DNA of 64,000 nucleotides from Streptococcus entericus DSM 14446 (GCF_000380025.1 NZ_KB904156.1:31873-95872); one strand, 5' to 3'; shown: positions 28,529 to 37,434, counted from the first letter of the stretch. Numbers and translations are program-made. Notes: a model not told the origin generated them from the sequence alone.

Positions 28529-28909
28529 ATGACCTGTATCTTTTGTGACCTCATCACCCCAGAGCAAATTCTTTTAGAAAGTGATCAGTTCAAGCTTGTT
28601 TTTGATATTGATCCTATTCAAACAGGTCATTTGCTATTGATCAGCAAGCGTCATGTCTTGAGCATGGCAGACCTCTCTTTATCAGAGCGTCATGAGTTGG
28701 TTGACTTAGAAGCTAGGTTAATTTCTCTGCTGGAAGCCCATCTATCGATTGATGGGGTAACTCTGGCAAGCAACGACAAGGGGCTGATGGACGAAGGAAC
28801 GCATTTTCATGTTCATCTGATTCCGCGACGCACTGGAGATGGTTTTTGGGATAAGATTGACCTTGAAACCTGTCAGTGGGAGTTGGAGACATTTTTGAAA
28901 GCTCTCTAA
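28529..28909 (+). CDS. HIT family protein (histidine-triad nucleotide-binding)
   Basis: 126 residues. It has an N-terminal CIFCDL zinc-type motif and the histidine triad HFHVHLIPR near residue 92. HIT proteins hydrolyse or transfer nucleoside monophosphates (for example Ap4A or adenosine phosphoramidates). The substrate is unknown. It has ribosome-binding site AAGGAG and probably shares its transcript with the upstream TIM-barrel-like gene. Confidence 0.9.
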   Translation: MTCIFCDLITPEQILLESDQFKLVFDIDPIQTGHLLLISKRHVLSMADLSLSERHELVDLEARLISLLEAHLSIDGVTLASNDKGLMDEGTHFHVHLIPRRTGDGFWDKIDLETCQWELETFLKAL

Positions 28910-28978
28910 GTTGACAGGATAAGCAGAGGACAAGACAGTGTCTCCGCATTCCTATTATGACCTTTAGGCATAATCAAT

Positions 28979-29103
28979 TGGAGTGTGGGACAAAAAGCGG
29001 TCATTCGTCAGAATTCGATGAGTCGTTAGTCCACTCAACCACTGTGCCTTGCTTGAAAATTAAACATCACTTGAGAGGTTAGGGCTTTTGTCCCGGCCTC
29101 CTT
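28979..29103 (-). repeat. Dispersed palindrome-ended intergenic repeat, copy 2 (short form)
   Basis: About 125 bp ending in TGTGGGACAAAAAGCGG at the left and TTTTGTCCCGGCCTCC at the right. Its reverse complement matches both flanks of copy 1 (23253-23492), including CTAACCTCTCAAGTGAT and CATCGAATTCTGACGAATG, but it lacks copy 1's central 115 bp. It has a T7 run at its right end and could double as a terminator for the HIT gene. Confidence 0.78.
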
Positions 29104-29148
29104 TTTTTAGTCATAAAACAAGTAAAAAGTTAATAATAAAAATCTTTT

Positions 29149-29189
29149 TGTAAAATATACTTGACAAAATTCATCTAAAGGAGTAGACT
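29149..29189 (+). promoter_or_regulatory. Promoter and operator-like site of the left XRE/membrane module
   Basis: TTGACA (29161-29166), a 17-nt spacer and TAGACT (29184-29189) make a plausible promoter. The 18-bp stretch TGTAAAATATACTTGACA (29149-29166) overlaps the -35. It matches three of four bases of the left half-site and all of the right half-site of the TGTC-N10-GACA palindromes at the second XRE gene near 63.7 kb. Repression by the module's own XRE protein is an inference. Confidence 0.5.
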
Positions 29190-29220
29190 GAAGGTAACTT
29201 AAACATACAGGAGGGTTGCG

Positions 29221-29916
29221 ATGTTTTCCAAACAAGACCTTGTTAAAAACCAGTGGTTAGCCATTGCTCTGACCAGCGCCGTAGATGGGCTAGCCTTACT
29301 GGTTGCGTTGACAGCTGAGGATAACTTTCTCATCAAGCTAGCATGGGCGGTAGTCGTTTTGACAACACTTTTTTTGCTGGGACTAATCATGGGGCTCAGG
29401 ACGGCTAAACTGCTCCAGCATAAGATTGATACAGGCGATTTGTCTGATGCTCGCTTGCGCCGACTCAACACTAGACCTGTCTATGACGAACGGCAGCAGA
29501 GTTTCCTACTTAGGAGCTATGCTGTTGGTTTTTGGTATGCCATGGCGGTGTTTGTTCTGTCCATCTTCGTCGGTCGGTTTTGGTCTGATGTCATCTCACT
29601 TGACTTCATGGTGGCGCTAGGGCTCTATGGCGGCGTGGGATTGACCATGACCTTGGCCAATCTCAAGGGCGTCTCCCCCTTCGTTGATGACCGTTTCGGC
29701 AGACAGGGTCAGCTGATGGGCTGGGTTGCCACGCTTTTTGGGCTGCTCATCACCCTATCCTCTCTTTTAGGGACAATAGCAGAGCAGGAGATGTTAAGCA
29801 CCTTCTTTATCAGAGGGGGGTCAGGTTCGCTCTTCGTTTTAGGGCTTTGTCTCTTTAGCATGGGGGCTAGCATCCTCTATCGCCGTTATCAGGACAAGAA
29901 AGAGGAGGGTGAGTAG
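29221..29916 (+). CDS. Six-helix membrane protein of unknown function (XRE module)
   Basis: 231 residues. The hydrophobicity pattern gives about six membrane segments in three pairs, with a cytoplasmic loop DARLRRLNTRPVYDERQQS between the second and third, as in DUF3169-like proteins; that family assignment is uncertain. It has a strong ribosome-binding site AGGAGGG. It is the first gene of a three-gene operon with a small membrane protein and an XRE regulator, with no gaps. No catalytic or transport motif was recognised. Confidence 0.7.
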   Translation: MFSKQDLVKNQWLAIALTSAVDGLALLVALTAEDNFLIKLAWAVVVLTTLFLLGLIMGLRTAKLLQHKIDTGDLSDARLRRLNTRPVYDERQQSFLLRSYAVGFWYAMAVFVLSIFVGRFWSDVISLDFMVALGLYGGVGLTMTLANLKGVSPFVDDRFGRQGQLMGWVATLFGLLITLSSLLGTIAEQEMLSTFFIRGGSGSLFVLGLCLFSMGASILYRRYQDKKEEGE

Positions 29917-30144
29917 ATGGTGATGTTACTTCTGGAGTTGGTGTATGTGGTCTTTCTAGTTAAGCTAAATCAGTCTAAGAGCCTGTCCCCTAAGCAGGGA
30001 GCTGCTTTCTTATGGCTTTATCTGATGGCTAACCTTATGTGGTCAACGTCTCAAAAGCCTTTGAACTGGGGAGCTGTCCTAGTGGTTTTAGGGGTTGCCT
30101 TGCTTACCCAGATTTTGAGCAGTTGGTTCAAGCAAGGAAAGTAG
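29917..30144 (+). CDS. Small two-to-three-helix membrane protein
   Basis: 75 residues, starting right at the upstream stop with GAGGGTGAG as ribosome-binding site. Hydrophobic segments lie at residues about 2-12, 25-40 and 48-66. No known family was recognised. Its tight coupling to the membrane gene upstream and the XRE gene 7 nt downstream makes it part of the module. Confidence 0.7.
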   Translation: MVMLLLELVYVVFLVKLNQSKSLSPKQGAAFLWLYLMANLMWSTSQKPLNWGAVLVVLGVALLTQILSSWFKQGK

Positions 30145-30151
30145 GTGAGAG

Positions 30152-30346
30152 ATGAAAAATCTTCGTCTAAAGGCTGCCCGAGCAGGGAAAGACCTCTCCC
30201 AGCAAGCCTTAGCAGAGCTGGTGGGTGTCTCGCGCCAGACTATTTCTGCCATCGAAAAAGGAGACTATAACCCAACCATCAACCTCTGTATCGCGATTTG
30301 CAAGGTTTTAGATAGGACCTTGGATGACCTGTTTTGGGAAGGATGA
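30152..30346 (+). CDS. Small XRE-family transcriptional regulator
   Basis: 64 residues, essentially one helix-turn-helix: SQQALAELVGVSRQTISAIEKGDYNPTINLC, ending in LDDLFWEG. It strongly resembles the XRE protein at 63451-63648 (same SRQTI/ARQTI recognition helix, YNPT/YNPS turn and DLFW/TLFW ending). Such 65-residue repressors are usually encoded with membrane proteins they control. Confidence 0.92.
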   Translation: MKNLRLKAARAGKDLSQQALAELVGVSRQTISAIEKGDYNPTINLCIAICKVLDRTLDDLFWEG

Positions 30347-30930
30347 GTATAGGAAATGCAGGCAGAAATGTCTGTTGACCATCTGTGTTCGTTTAGCCAT
30401 CAGATTTTTACCAAGAAATGATAGCAGCATTTTACTGATCGAGTGCATTATTCGTAAACATTCGCATTATGGCTAAAGAGTTTTGGTAAGGGAGGACTAC
30501 AATCGGTTGTTCGGTGGCAGTCGATATCCCTTGATTTGTCAACTGTCTAGGGCGAGCCTTGAGACGAGAAAACGAGCAACAGTCAGGGGAGTACCTGTTG
30601 AACTTGGACCTTTGGGAAATATTGATTACCTCAATCGTTAGGATTCGGGGTGTTGGGCTCATAACATCAGCGGAGGCGGGAGTAGAGTGACGACGTCCGG
30701 TTTCCGCAATTTAAACGCCTTGACGCACTCAGTAGTAGGGCATCGGACGATAGTACCTGACGACCTTGTGCATGGGCAGTCGGTAAAGCCGATAAGAGTT
30801 GCTCAAAATTCCTGCGTCAGACGTCGTTAACAATAATAAAAGAGTGAGACTAGAACTGTTGTTCTCAGTCTCTCTTTTCGTCCTCCTCCTGTAGGCTAAT
30901 CACCAGTTCAGCTCTGCTATTTTCCCAAAA
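30347..30930. other. Long intergenic stretch without a recognisable gene
   Basis: About 490 nt precede the terminator-like hairpin at 30838-30878 (AAAAGAG with CTCTTTT flanking a longer imperfect stem). Short ORFs exist on both strands, but none has a ribosome-binding site plus family-like sequence. It could hide a small RNA or decayed gene; I see no direct evidence. Confidence 0.4.
30838..30878. terminator. Imperfect terminator before yqeG
   Basis: An imperfect stem, roughly 30838-30856 with 30861-30878, carries A-rich and T-rich flanks on the two sides. It separates the XRE module from the yqeG operon. Confidence 0.6.
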
Positions 30931-30972
30931 ATGTGCTATAATGAAAAGGACATCAATTTTTTGGAGAAAGAC

Positions 30973-31539
30973 GTGAGTATAGAAGACTATATACCGACCT
31001 TTGTGGTCGAAGCGGTTTATGATTTGCGACCTGCTGCCTTGCGTGCGCAAGGGATTAAGGCTGTTTTGGTGGATTTGGACAATACCCTGATTGCCTGGAA
31101 TAATCCTGATGGGACGCCGGAATTGCGGGGCTGGTTGGATGAGATGACAGAGGCTGGTCTGCCTGTGGTGGTCGTGTCCAACAACAAGCAGTCGCGGGTT
31201 GAGCGTGCGGTGGAGCGGTTCGGCGTTGATTTTGTTAGCCGTGCCATGAAACCTTTTGCTTACGGTATTAACAAGGCGATTGCCCGTTATGGCTTTGATC
31301 GAGATGAGGTGGTTATGGTCGGTGATCAGCTGATGACCGACATTCGAGCAGCTCATCGGGCAGGCATTCGTTCCATTTTGGTGCGTCCTTTGGTGACGTC
31401 CGATGCCTGGAACACTAAGTTCAACCGCTTCAGAGAGCGTCGGGTCTTGCGGAAAATTGAAGACACCTACGGTCAGCTCACCTATCGACGGCAATTATCG
31501 GAGGTAGCTCATGACGTTTCTCGTGAAATTACTGATTAG
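30973..31539 (+). CDS. yqeG: YqeG family HAD IIIA-type phosphatase
   Basis: 188 residues from a GTG at 30973 with GGAG upstream; the in-frame ATG at 30931 lies in the promoter region. HAD motifs are AVLVDLDNTLIAW (DxDxT), VVVSNNKQSRV (Ser/Asn) and MVGDQLMTDIRAAHRAG (motif IV). B. subtilis YqeG belongs to the same conserved cluster; its physiological substrate is not established here. First gene of the large yqe operon. It overlaps the small membrane gene by 29 nt. Confidence 0.9.
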   Translation: MSIEDYIPTFVVEAVYDLRPAALRAQGIKAVLVDLDNTLIAWNNPDGTPELRGWLDEMTEAGLPVVVVSNNKQSRVERAVERFGVDFVSRAMKPFAYGINKAIARYGFDRDEVVMVGDQLMTDIRAAHRAGIRSILVRPLVTSDAWNTKFNRFRERRVLRKIEDTYGQLTYRRQLSEVAHDVSREITD

Positions 31540-31696
31540 TCTAGTGGCTTTTCTCATCAGTTTTGGTGTGATTTTTGGCCTCTTTCGTCTGTCCTATACT
31601 TTTTTGCCCTATCTCAGTGTGATTTTTCTCGGCACCTTGCTGGCAAATCTGGGCAGACGGCTTTACACACATCACTTAGAAAGTAAAAAGAAATGA
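31511..31696 (+). CDS. Small two-helix membrane protein
   Basis: 61 residues with two hydrophobic segments (about 3-25 and 30-47) and a basic tail ESKKK. The ATG lies inside the end of yqeG with a good ribosome-binding site GGAGG; the stop overlaps yqeH by 4 nt. The tight fit on both sides supports a real gene. No function was recognised. Confidence 0.7.
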   Translation: MTFLVKLLISLVAFLISFGVIFGLFRLSYTFLPYLSVIFLGTLLANLGRRLYTHHLESKKK

Positions 31697-32802
31697 ACGA
31701 CACCTTACACTGTATCGGCTGTGGCGTTGCCATTCAGACAACCGATAAGGCTGGTTTGGGCTTTACGCCTCAGTCAGCACTCGATAAGGGCTTAGAAACA
31801 GGAGAGCTCTACTGTCAGCGTTGTTTCAGGCTCCGCCATTACAACGACATCACCGATGTCTCGATTTCTGATGATGAGTTTTTGAGACTGCTCCACGAGG
31901 TTGGCGACAGCGACGACTTGGTGGTCAATGTGGTGGATATCTTTGACTTCAACGGCTCCATTATCCCAGGGCTTCCGCGCTTTGTGTCAGGCAATGATGT
32001 CCTCTTGGTCGGCAATAAAAAAGATATCCTGCCCAAGTCTGTCAAGGATGGCAAGGTGACCCAGTGGCTGACCGAGCGAGCGCATGAAGAGGGCATTCGT
32101 CCTGTTGATGTCATCCTGACCTCCGCTCAGAATAAGTACGCCATTAAAGAGCTGATCGCAAAGATTGACCATTACCGCAAGGGCAGGAATGTCTATGTGG
32201 TCGGAGTGACCAATGTCGGTAAGTCCACCCTGATCAATGCCATCATTCAGGAAATCACAGGCGACAAGGACGTGATCACGACCTCTCGCTTCCCTGGGAC
32301 TACCTTGGACAAGATTGAGATTCCCTTGGACGATGGCAGCTATATCTATGACACACCGGGCATTATCCATCGCCATCAGATGGCGCATTACCTATCCGAC
32401 AAGGCCCTCAAGCTGGTCACTCCTAAAAAGGAAATCAAGCCCAAAACCTACCAGCTCAATCCTGGACAGACCCTTTTTCTCGGCGGTCTGGCTCGGTTTG
32501 ACTATCTTTCTGGGGCAAAGCAGGGCTTTACAGCTTATTTGGACAACAACCTGCAGCTCCACCGTACCAAGCTAGCCGGGGCAGATGCCTTCTATGACAA
32601 ACATGTCGGCGGTCTCTTGACCCCGCCTGCTAGCAAGGAAGCGGCTGAGTTTCCAAAGCTGGTCAAGCATGACTTTACCATCACTGAAAAGAGTGACATC
32701 GTCTTTTCAGGGTTGGGCTGGATTCGGGTTGGCAGTGCTGGTAAGGTCTCCGCTTGGGCACCAGAAGGTGTCGCCGTCCTCAAGAGAAAGGCGATTATCT
32801 GA
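31693..32802 (+). CDS. yqeH: Ribosome biogenesis GTPase YqeH
   Basis: 369 residues. N-terminal treble-clef zinc finger (CIGC at the start, YCQRC about 30 residues later). The GTPase motifs are circularly permuted: G4 NKKD comes first, followed by G5-like TSAQ, G1 GVTNVGKST and G3 DTPGI. It is needed for 30S subunit assembly in Bacillus. It overlaps its neighbours on both sides, and the start is fixed by the ATGA overlap. Confidence 0.97.
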   Translation: MNDTLHCIGCGVAIQTTDKAGLGFTPQSALDKGLETGELYCQRCFRLRHYNDITDVSISDDEFLRLLHEVGDSDDLVVNVVDIFDFNGSIIPGLPRFVSGNDVLLVGNKKDILPKSVKDGKVTQWLTERAHEEGIRPVDVILTSAQNKYAIKELIAKIDHYRKGRNVYVVGVTNVGKSTLINAIIQEITGDKDVITTSRFPGTTLDKIEIPLDDGSYIYDTPGIIHRHQMAHYLSDKALKLVTPKKEIKPKTYQLNPGQTLFLGGLARFDYLSGAKQGFTAYLDNNLQLHRTKLAGADAFYDKHVGGLLTPPASKEAAEFPKLVKHDFTITEKSDIVFSGLGWIRVGSAGKVSAWAPEGVAVLKRKAII

Positions 32803-33221
32803 TGAAGAAAGTTGTGATAGTGCTACTTGGCTTGTTGCTGGCTGGGCTTGTCTATTGGCAGGGGCCTGGGTCAGCACCTAGCTTACCAGGATCAGGAGAA
32901 ATCAGCGCCATCACATTTTCGACAGAAAAAGACACAGCGTTTTTAGTGACACCAGATGCGCCCCTTCGGATAGAAGACGAGGAGACAATCGCGTCTTTTC
33001 TTGAGACCCTTTCTCAGTCTCACAAGACCCGTCAAAAATCGGTCAATGACGTCCCTTATGCTGAACGTTATGACAGAGTTGAAATGATATTCAAGCCCGG
33101 GCAGAATTCTGCCATCGCATATCTCTATCCAGAGGGGAGGACGACCTATTTAGAACGACCTTATACCGGCATCTACAAACTCAACATACCTATCGACAAG
33201 TGGCTCGAGACGGTCAACTAG
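32802..33221 (+). CDS. Hypothetical membrane-anchored protein
   Basis: 139 residues from the ATG overlapping the yqeH stop by 1 nt. An N-terminal signal anchor (MKKVVIVLLGLLLAGLVYW) precedes a soluble, probably extracytoplasmic domain with no cysteines for lipid attachment. No family was recognised. It sits in the operon between yqeH and yhbY. Confidence 0.7.
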   Translation: MKKVVIVLLGLLLAGLVYWQGPGSAPSLPGSGEISAITFSTEKDTAFLVTPDAPLRIEDEETIASFLETLSQSHKTRQKSVNDVPYAERYDRVEMIFKPGQNSAIAYLYPEGRTTYLERPYTGIYKLNIPIDKWLETVN

Positions 33222-33259
33222 ACTGCTCTGCCATTTTCCTAAAAAAGAAAGAAGAAATC

Positions 33260-33571
33260 ATGACATTAACCTCAAAACAGCGGGCTTTTCTCAATAGCCA
33301 AGCCCATAGCCTCAAGCCGATTGTACAGATTGGTAAGAACGGTTTGACTGATGAAATCAAGAGCTCTATCCGTCGGGCTTTGGACGCTCGTGAGCTGATC
33401 AAGGTCACTCTCTTGCAAAACACGGACGAAAACATCCACGAGGTGGCAGAAATCCTCGAAGACGAAATCGGTTTGGATACCGTTCAGAAAATCGGTCGGA
33501 TTTTGATTTTGTTTAAGCCATCTGCTAAGAAAGAAAACCGCAAATTATCTATAAAAGTACGAGAGATTTAG
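33260..33571 (+). CDS. yhbY: Ribosome assembly RNA-binding protein YhbY
   Basis: 103 residues from MTLTSKQRAFL; an upstream in-frame extension overlaps the previous gene and is not family-like. CRM domain with the GxxG-type loop in PIVQIGKNGLTDEIKSSI and a C-terminal RILILFKPS strand. It binds RNA of large-subunit precursors. The ATG has ribosome-binding site AAGAA and lies 38 nt after the preceding stop. Confidence 0.95.
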   Translation: MTLTSKQRAFLNSQAHSLKPIVQIGKNGLTDEIKSSIRRALDARELIKVTLLQNTDENIHEVAEILEDEIGLDTVQKIGRILILFKPSAKKENRKLSIKVREI

Positions 33572-33582
33572 GAGGAAGGCCT

Positions 33583-34215
33583 ATGCCGATTGAACTCTTA
33601 ACCCCTTTTACCAAGGTCGAGTTAGAAACAACAGAAAAAACGACCAACCGCCGTCAGGTTGGGATTTTGGGTGGCAATTTTAACCCTGTTCACAACGCCC
33701 ATCTGGTCGTGGCGGATCAGGTTCGCCAGCAGCTGGGTCTTGATGCGGTCTATCTCATGCCTGAGTACCAGCCGCCCCATGTGGATAAAAAAGAGACCAT
33801 TGATGAAACCCATCGGCTAGAGATGCTCAAGCGCGCCATTGCTGGCGTTGAGGGGCTGGGTATTGAGACCATTGAGCTTGAGCGTCAGGGCATTTCCTAT
33901 ACCTACGACACCATGAAACTCTTAACCGAGAAAAACCCTGAAACCGATTATTACTTTATCATTGGTGGCGACATGGTCGAGTACCTGCCCAAGTGGCATC
34001 GCATCGACGAGCTGGTCAATCTCGTTCAGTTTGTCGGCGTTCAGCGTCCTCGCTACAAGGCAGGAACGTCCTATCCTGTCATTTGGGTCGATGTTCCTCT
34101 CATGGACATCTCCTCCAGTATGGTGCGTGACTTCATCAAAAAGGGTCGAACCCCAAACTACCTTCTCCCCCACGAGGTGCTGGATTATATCGAGGAAGAG
34201 GGGCTTTATAGATGA
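33583..34215 (+). CDS. nadD: Nicotinate-nucleotide adenylyltransferase
   Basis: 210 residues. Nucleotidyltransferase motifs are [15 protein letters not shown] (the GxFxPxHxxH site) and [12 protein letters not shown] (ISSTxIR-like). It joins nicotinate mononucleotide and ATP to make deamido-NAD. The ribosome-binding site GGAGGAAGG precedes the ATG. The stop overlaps yqeK by 4 nt, the usual nadD-yqeK pairing. Confidence 0.97.
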   Translation: MPIELLTPFTKVELETTEKTTNRRQVGILGGNFNPVHNAHLVVADQVRQQLGLDAVYLMPEYQPPHVDKKETIDETHRLEMLKRAIAGVEGLGIETIELERQGISYTYDTMKLLTEKNPETDYYFIIGGDMVEYLPKWHRIDELVNLVQFVGVQRPRYKAGTSYPVIWVDVPLMDISSSMVRDFIKKGRTPNYLLPHEVLDYIEEEGLYR

Positions 34216-34808
34216 TCTACGACGCCTACATTTCCTTCTCTCGAGAGGCGCTTTTAAGGGTCATAGCAGAGCAGATGAGCGAGAAGCGTTTCCGCCATGT
34301 CGTAGGCGTGGAGAAGGCTGCTTTGGAGCTCGCCGATCGCTACGATTGCGACCCTATTAAGGCTAGTCTTGCGGCACTCCTGCACGATTATGCCAAGGAG
34401 CAACCAGATAGCGTTTTTCTTGACCTCATTGACCGTTACCAGCTGGACCCAGCCCTCAAAACTTGGGGCAACAACGTCTGGCACGGTTTGGTTGGACGCT
34501 ATCTGATCACAGAGCAGTTTGGACTGACAGACGAGGAGATTTTGACCGCCATCGCCCGTCACACCGTCGGGGCAAGTGACATGACACTCCTTGACAAGGT
34601 TATCTACGTCGCTGACTATATCGAACCAGGCAGAGACTTCCCAGGTGTGGAGACTGCTCGCCAACTGGCAACAGAAGATTTGGACAAGGCAGTGGCCTTT
34701 GAAACTGCTCAAACCATTGCCCACCTAGCCAAGAAGGGCATTCCCATCCATCCCCAAACCCTGGAAACCTATAATGCCTATGTTCATTTTTTGAAGGAGA
34801 ACAAATGA
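34212..34808 (+). CDS. yqeK: YqeK family HD-domain hydrolase (diadenosine tetraphosphatase)
   Basis: 198 residues. HD-domain metal ligands are visible in [31 protein letters not shown] and [12 protein letters not shown]. YqeK proteins cleave Ap4A symmetrically to two ADP, as reported for Gram-positive members. It overlaps nadD and the next gene by 4 nt each. Confidence 0.93.
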   Translation: MIYDAYISFSREALLRVIAEQMSEKRFRHVVGVEKAALELADRYDCDPIKASLAALLHDYAKEQPDSVFLDLIDRYQLDPALKTWGNNVWHGLVGRYLITEQFGLTDEEILTAIARHTVGASDMTLLDKVIYVADYIEPGRDFPGVETARQLATEDLDKAVAFETAQTIAHLAKKGIPIHPQTLETYNAYVHFLKENK

Positions 34809-35329
34809 AAACAGCCCTTTTAGCCATTGATATGCAAAACCTTCTCGTTGAGGAAAAACCTTTTGCCATTGAGGAGCGCTTAGCCCTCTGGCAAGATAGC
34901 ATCACTAAAGCTCGTCAAGCAGGGATAGAGACTGTCTATGTCCGTCAAAATGACGAGGAATTTGCCACAGGCAGTCCTGGCTGGGAAATTCATCCAGCAG
35001 TAGCTCCTTTGGCTGACGAGAAGATTGTTGACAAGCGGTACAGTTCTGCCTTCAAGGGTACGGACTTGAAAGCCTATCTTGATGAGCAAGGGATTGAGCG
35101 ATTGATTCTCATGGGCATGTCGACCAATTTCTGTATTGATACGACCATCAAAGTAGCCTTTGAATTGGGATACAGCTTGGCGGTCATCAAAGATGGAACC
35201 ACCACCCCTTACACGGCAGACCTTCCAGCAAAAGAGCTGATTGACCAGTATGAAACCATCTGGTCCTGGAGTTTTGCCCAGGTGGATACACTAGAAAACA
35301 TTTTAAGAGGAAACAATGAAAGAACTTGA
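34805..35329 (+). CDS. Cysteine hydrolase, isochorismatase-like family
   Basis: 174 residues. Catalytic triad positions: Asp in [10 protein letters not shown], Lys in VDKRYSSAF and Cys in [16 protein letters not shown]. Family members hydrolyse amides or enol ethers (nicotinamidase, isochorismatase and others). Position next to nadD might suggest a pyridine substrate, but this gene is widespread in streptococci at this place and the substrate is unproven. It overlaps yqeK (4 nt) and rsfS (14 nt). Confidence 0.9.
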   Translation: MKTALLAIDMQNLLVEEKPFAIEERLALWQDSITKARQAGIETVYVRQNDEEFATGSPGWEIHPAVAPLADEKIVDKRYSSAFKGTDLKAYLDEQGIERLILMGMSTNFCIDTTIKVAFELGYSLAVIKDGTTTPYTADLPAKELIDQYETIWSWSFAQVDTLENILRGNNERT

Positions 35330-35669
35330 ATTAGTAGAATTAGTTGTCAAAGCCGCTGATGAAAAGCGGGCAGAGGATATTGTGGTGCTGGACCTGGCTG
35401 GCTTGACCAGCATGACGGAGTATTTTGTCATCATGACAGCGACCAATTCTCGCCAGCTGGAAGCCCTAGCGGATAATATCCGTGAAAAGGTGAAGGAAGC
35501 TGGACACGATGCCAGCCACATCGAAGGTGACAGCAAAGGGGGCTGGGTGCTCCTAGACCTCAATGACGTCATCGTCCACATCTTTAGCGATGATGACCGC
35601 GCCCACTACAACCTCGAAAAACTCTGGCATGAAGCCCCAATGGTCGATGTGGCAGGGTATTTGGCATAA
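35316..35669 (+). CDS. rsfS: Ribosomal silencing factor RsfS
   Basis: 117 residues. Typical motifs are [48 protein letters not shown] and a C-terminal [11 protein letters not shown]. It binds uL14 on the 50S subunit and blocks subunit joining under nutrient limitation. In the conserved order a class I methyltransferase gene follows directly. Here an AT-rich membrane-protein gene is inserted between them. Confidence 0.96.
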   Translation: MKELELVELVVKAADEKRAEDIVVLDLAGLTSMTEYFVIMTATNSRQLEALADNIREKVKEAGHDASHIEGDSKGGWVLLDLNDVIVHIFSDDDRAHYNLEKLWHEAPMVDVAGYLA

Positions 35670-35710
35670 GAGATAAACCTTGCTTATGGCAAGGTTTTTG
35701 AGGAATTGAC

Positions 35711-36514
35711 TTGAATAAAAAATATTTTTTGATAACGTGTACAATCATAACATTTATTGTTATTCCTTTTTTAATTAATTTAATTTTTAAATTTAGATCT
35801 ATTGAATTACTTGTAGCTGAGTGGAATGCGGGAGATTTATTATCGTTTTATGGCTCTATATTAGGATCTCTTGTAACATTGTGGGGGCTTAACAAAACTT
35901 TAGATTTTCAATTTGAACAATCTCAACAAAGTGATATCATAAAATATAAGCCGATTTTAAAGTTGGAATCAGTGTTAGCTCAGTACAACGATTTTATAGC
36001 TAGGAGAGAAATTGCTATAAAATTTCCATTTATATCTTATCTGGATGACCCTCTTCAGGAACAGAAACAGATCCAATTTAGCAAACAGATGGAGAAAGAG
36101 AGCAACTTTCACTTCTTAGTTAAGAATAAGGGACGTGGAGAGGCTGTTAATGTGATTCTTGAAGATATTTTACTGAAAGAAGTTAGTTGGGATGAACACT
36201 CACATTTATATATTGCTGTCAGTCAAAAACAATCTTTAGATGAGATTCTAGTTAATGATGTTGTGGATATAGTCATTAGATTTCCAGAGTATATTTTTTT
36301 GAAGGAAAAACAAGATAACTATACTATTAGAATTGAATTTTCTATAAAATATAAGGATATGTTTAGAAAAAGTAGTAGGCAGCTGACTTTGCTTAGTGAA
36401 TTTAAAGTATTTCCGAAATCAGTTGCTGTACCACCGTACATTTATAAGGAGAGTTTTGATTATTTTAATGTTGAATTTTCTTATGAAGGAACTCAGATAA
36501 TTGTAAATAATTAG
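35711..36514 (+). CDS. AT-rich membrane protein of unknown function, inserted between rsfS and yqeM
   Basis: 267 residues from a TTG start at 35711 (ribosome-binding site TGAGGAA). Two membrane segments, at residues about 5-27 and 44-62; the second contains GDLLSFYGSILGSLVTLWGL, a pattern common in Firmicute membrane proteins from accessory regions. A long cytoplasmic domain follows. Base composition and codon use are clearly more AT-rich than both neighbours, so it was probably acquired. No family was named. Function is unknown; a defence or sensing role is only a guess from its kind of neighbourhood. Confidence 0.75.
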   Translation: MNKKYFLITCTIITFIVIPFLINLIFKFRSIELLVAEWNAGDLLSFYGSILGSLVTLWGLNKTLDFQFEQSQQSDIIKYKPILKLESVLAQYNDFIARREIAIKFPFISYLDDPLQEQKQIQFSKQMEKESNFHFLVKNKGRGEAVNVILEDILLKEVSWDEHSHLYIAVSQKQSLDEILVNDVVDIVIRFPEYIFLKEKQDNYTIRIEFSIKYKDMFRKSSRQLTLLSEFKVFPKSVAVPPYIYKESFDYFNVEFSYEGTQIIVNN

Positions 36515-36525
36515 TAAGGAAAGTA

Positions 36526-37266
36526 ATGAAAAATTACGAGACATTCGCATCGGTCTACGATGCTATTATGGACGATTCGCTCTATGATCTCTGGACGGAC
36601 TTTTCGCTCCGCCATTTTCCTAAAAAACCAAAAGGAGCTAAACTGTTGGAGCTAGCCTGTGGGACGGGCATCCAGTCGGTGCGGTTCGCAAAAGCGGGCT
36701 TTGAGGTGACGGGCTTGGACTTGAGTGAGGAGATGCTTGCGGTCGCGAAACGACGGGCTTCCTCTGCCAAAGTCACCATTGACTTTGTGGCAGGCAATAT
36801 GCTGGTCTTGAGCGATGTGGGGCTATTTGACTTAGTGACCTGCTACTCGGACAGCCTCTGCTATCTGGCGGACGAGGTGGAGATGGGTGATACGTTTGCT
36901 CAGGTTTATGAGCACCTCAATGACGGTGGCACCTTTATCTTTGATGTTCACTCGACCTATCAGACCGATGAGGTTTTTCCGGGCTATTCCCATCATGAAA
37001 ATGCAGAGGATTTTGCCATGGTTTGGGACACCTATGAAGATGAGGCGCCGCACTCAGTGGTCCATGAGCTGACCTTTTTCATCAAGGACGAGGATGGGCG
37101 CTTTACCCGCTACGATGAGATTCATGAAGAACGCACCTACGAACTCCTGACCTACGATATTCTGCTGGAGCAAGCAGGCTTTAAAGACGTCAAGGTCTAT
37201 GCTGATTTTGAAGACAACGTCCCCACAGCAACCAGCAAACGATGGTTTTTTGTGGCGAGGAAGTAA
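36526..37266 (+). CDS. yqeM: Class I SAM-dependent methyltransferase (YqeM type)
   Basis: 246 residues. SAM-binding motif I LLELACGTGIQSVRFAKAG, then VTGLDLSEEMLAVAKRRA (acidic end of strand 2) and DLVTCYSDSLCYL. It is the standard partner in the nadD-yqeK-rsfS-methyltransferase-tmcAL block; its substrate is not established. The usual next gene (tmcAL) lies about 8.3 kb downstream, beyond an accessory island. Confidence 0.9.
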   Translation: MKNYETFASVYDAIMDDSLYDLWTDFSLRHFPKKPKGAKLLELACGTGIQSVRFAKAGFEVTGLDLSEEMLAVAKRRASSAKVTIDFVAGNMLVLSDVGLFDLVTCYSDSLCYLADEVEMGDTFAQVYEHLNDGGTFIFDVHSTYQTDEVFPGYSHHENAEDFAMVWDTYEDEAPHSVVHELTFFIKDEDGRFTRYDEIHEERTYELLTYDILLEQAGFKDVKVYADFEDNVPTATSKRWFFVARK

Positions 37267-37397
37267 GGCGTAACTAACCACAGAGAGCTCAGTATTTTTA
37301 GCATTGAGTGTGTTGCTTTATTTTCTATCCTTCCGCTAATGGCAAACTATTATTCTTATGATCCTTGTATTCTTCCGAAGTTTGCTTTACAAATCGT

Positions 37398-37434
37398 GAA
37401 AAAGCCCTAAACCAAGGGCTTTTTGTGGTATAAT
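37398..37434 (+). promoter_or_regulatory. Terminator and extended -10 promoter at the left border of the island
   Basis: The hairpin AGCCCT/AGGGCT with A- and T-rich flanks (37398-37424) is followed at once by TGGTATAAT (37426-37434). It ends the yqe operon and starts transcription of the restriction-type genes, 31 nt before their first start codon. Confidence 0.75.

Noticed and set aside
30865..31494. 209-codon minus-strand frame over yqeG.
   Set aside because: Antisense shadow of yqeG; the + strand frame has clear HAD motifs.
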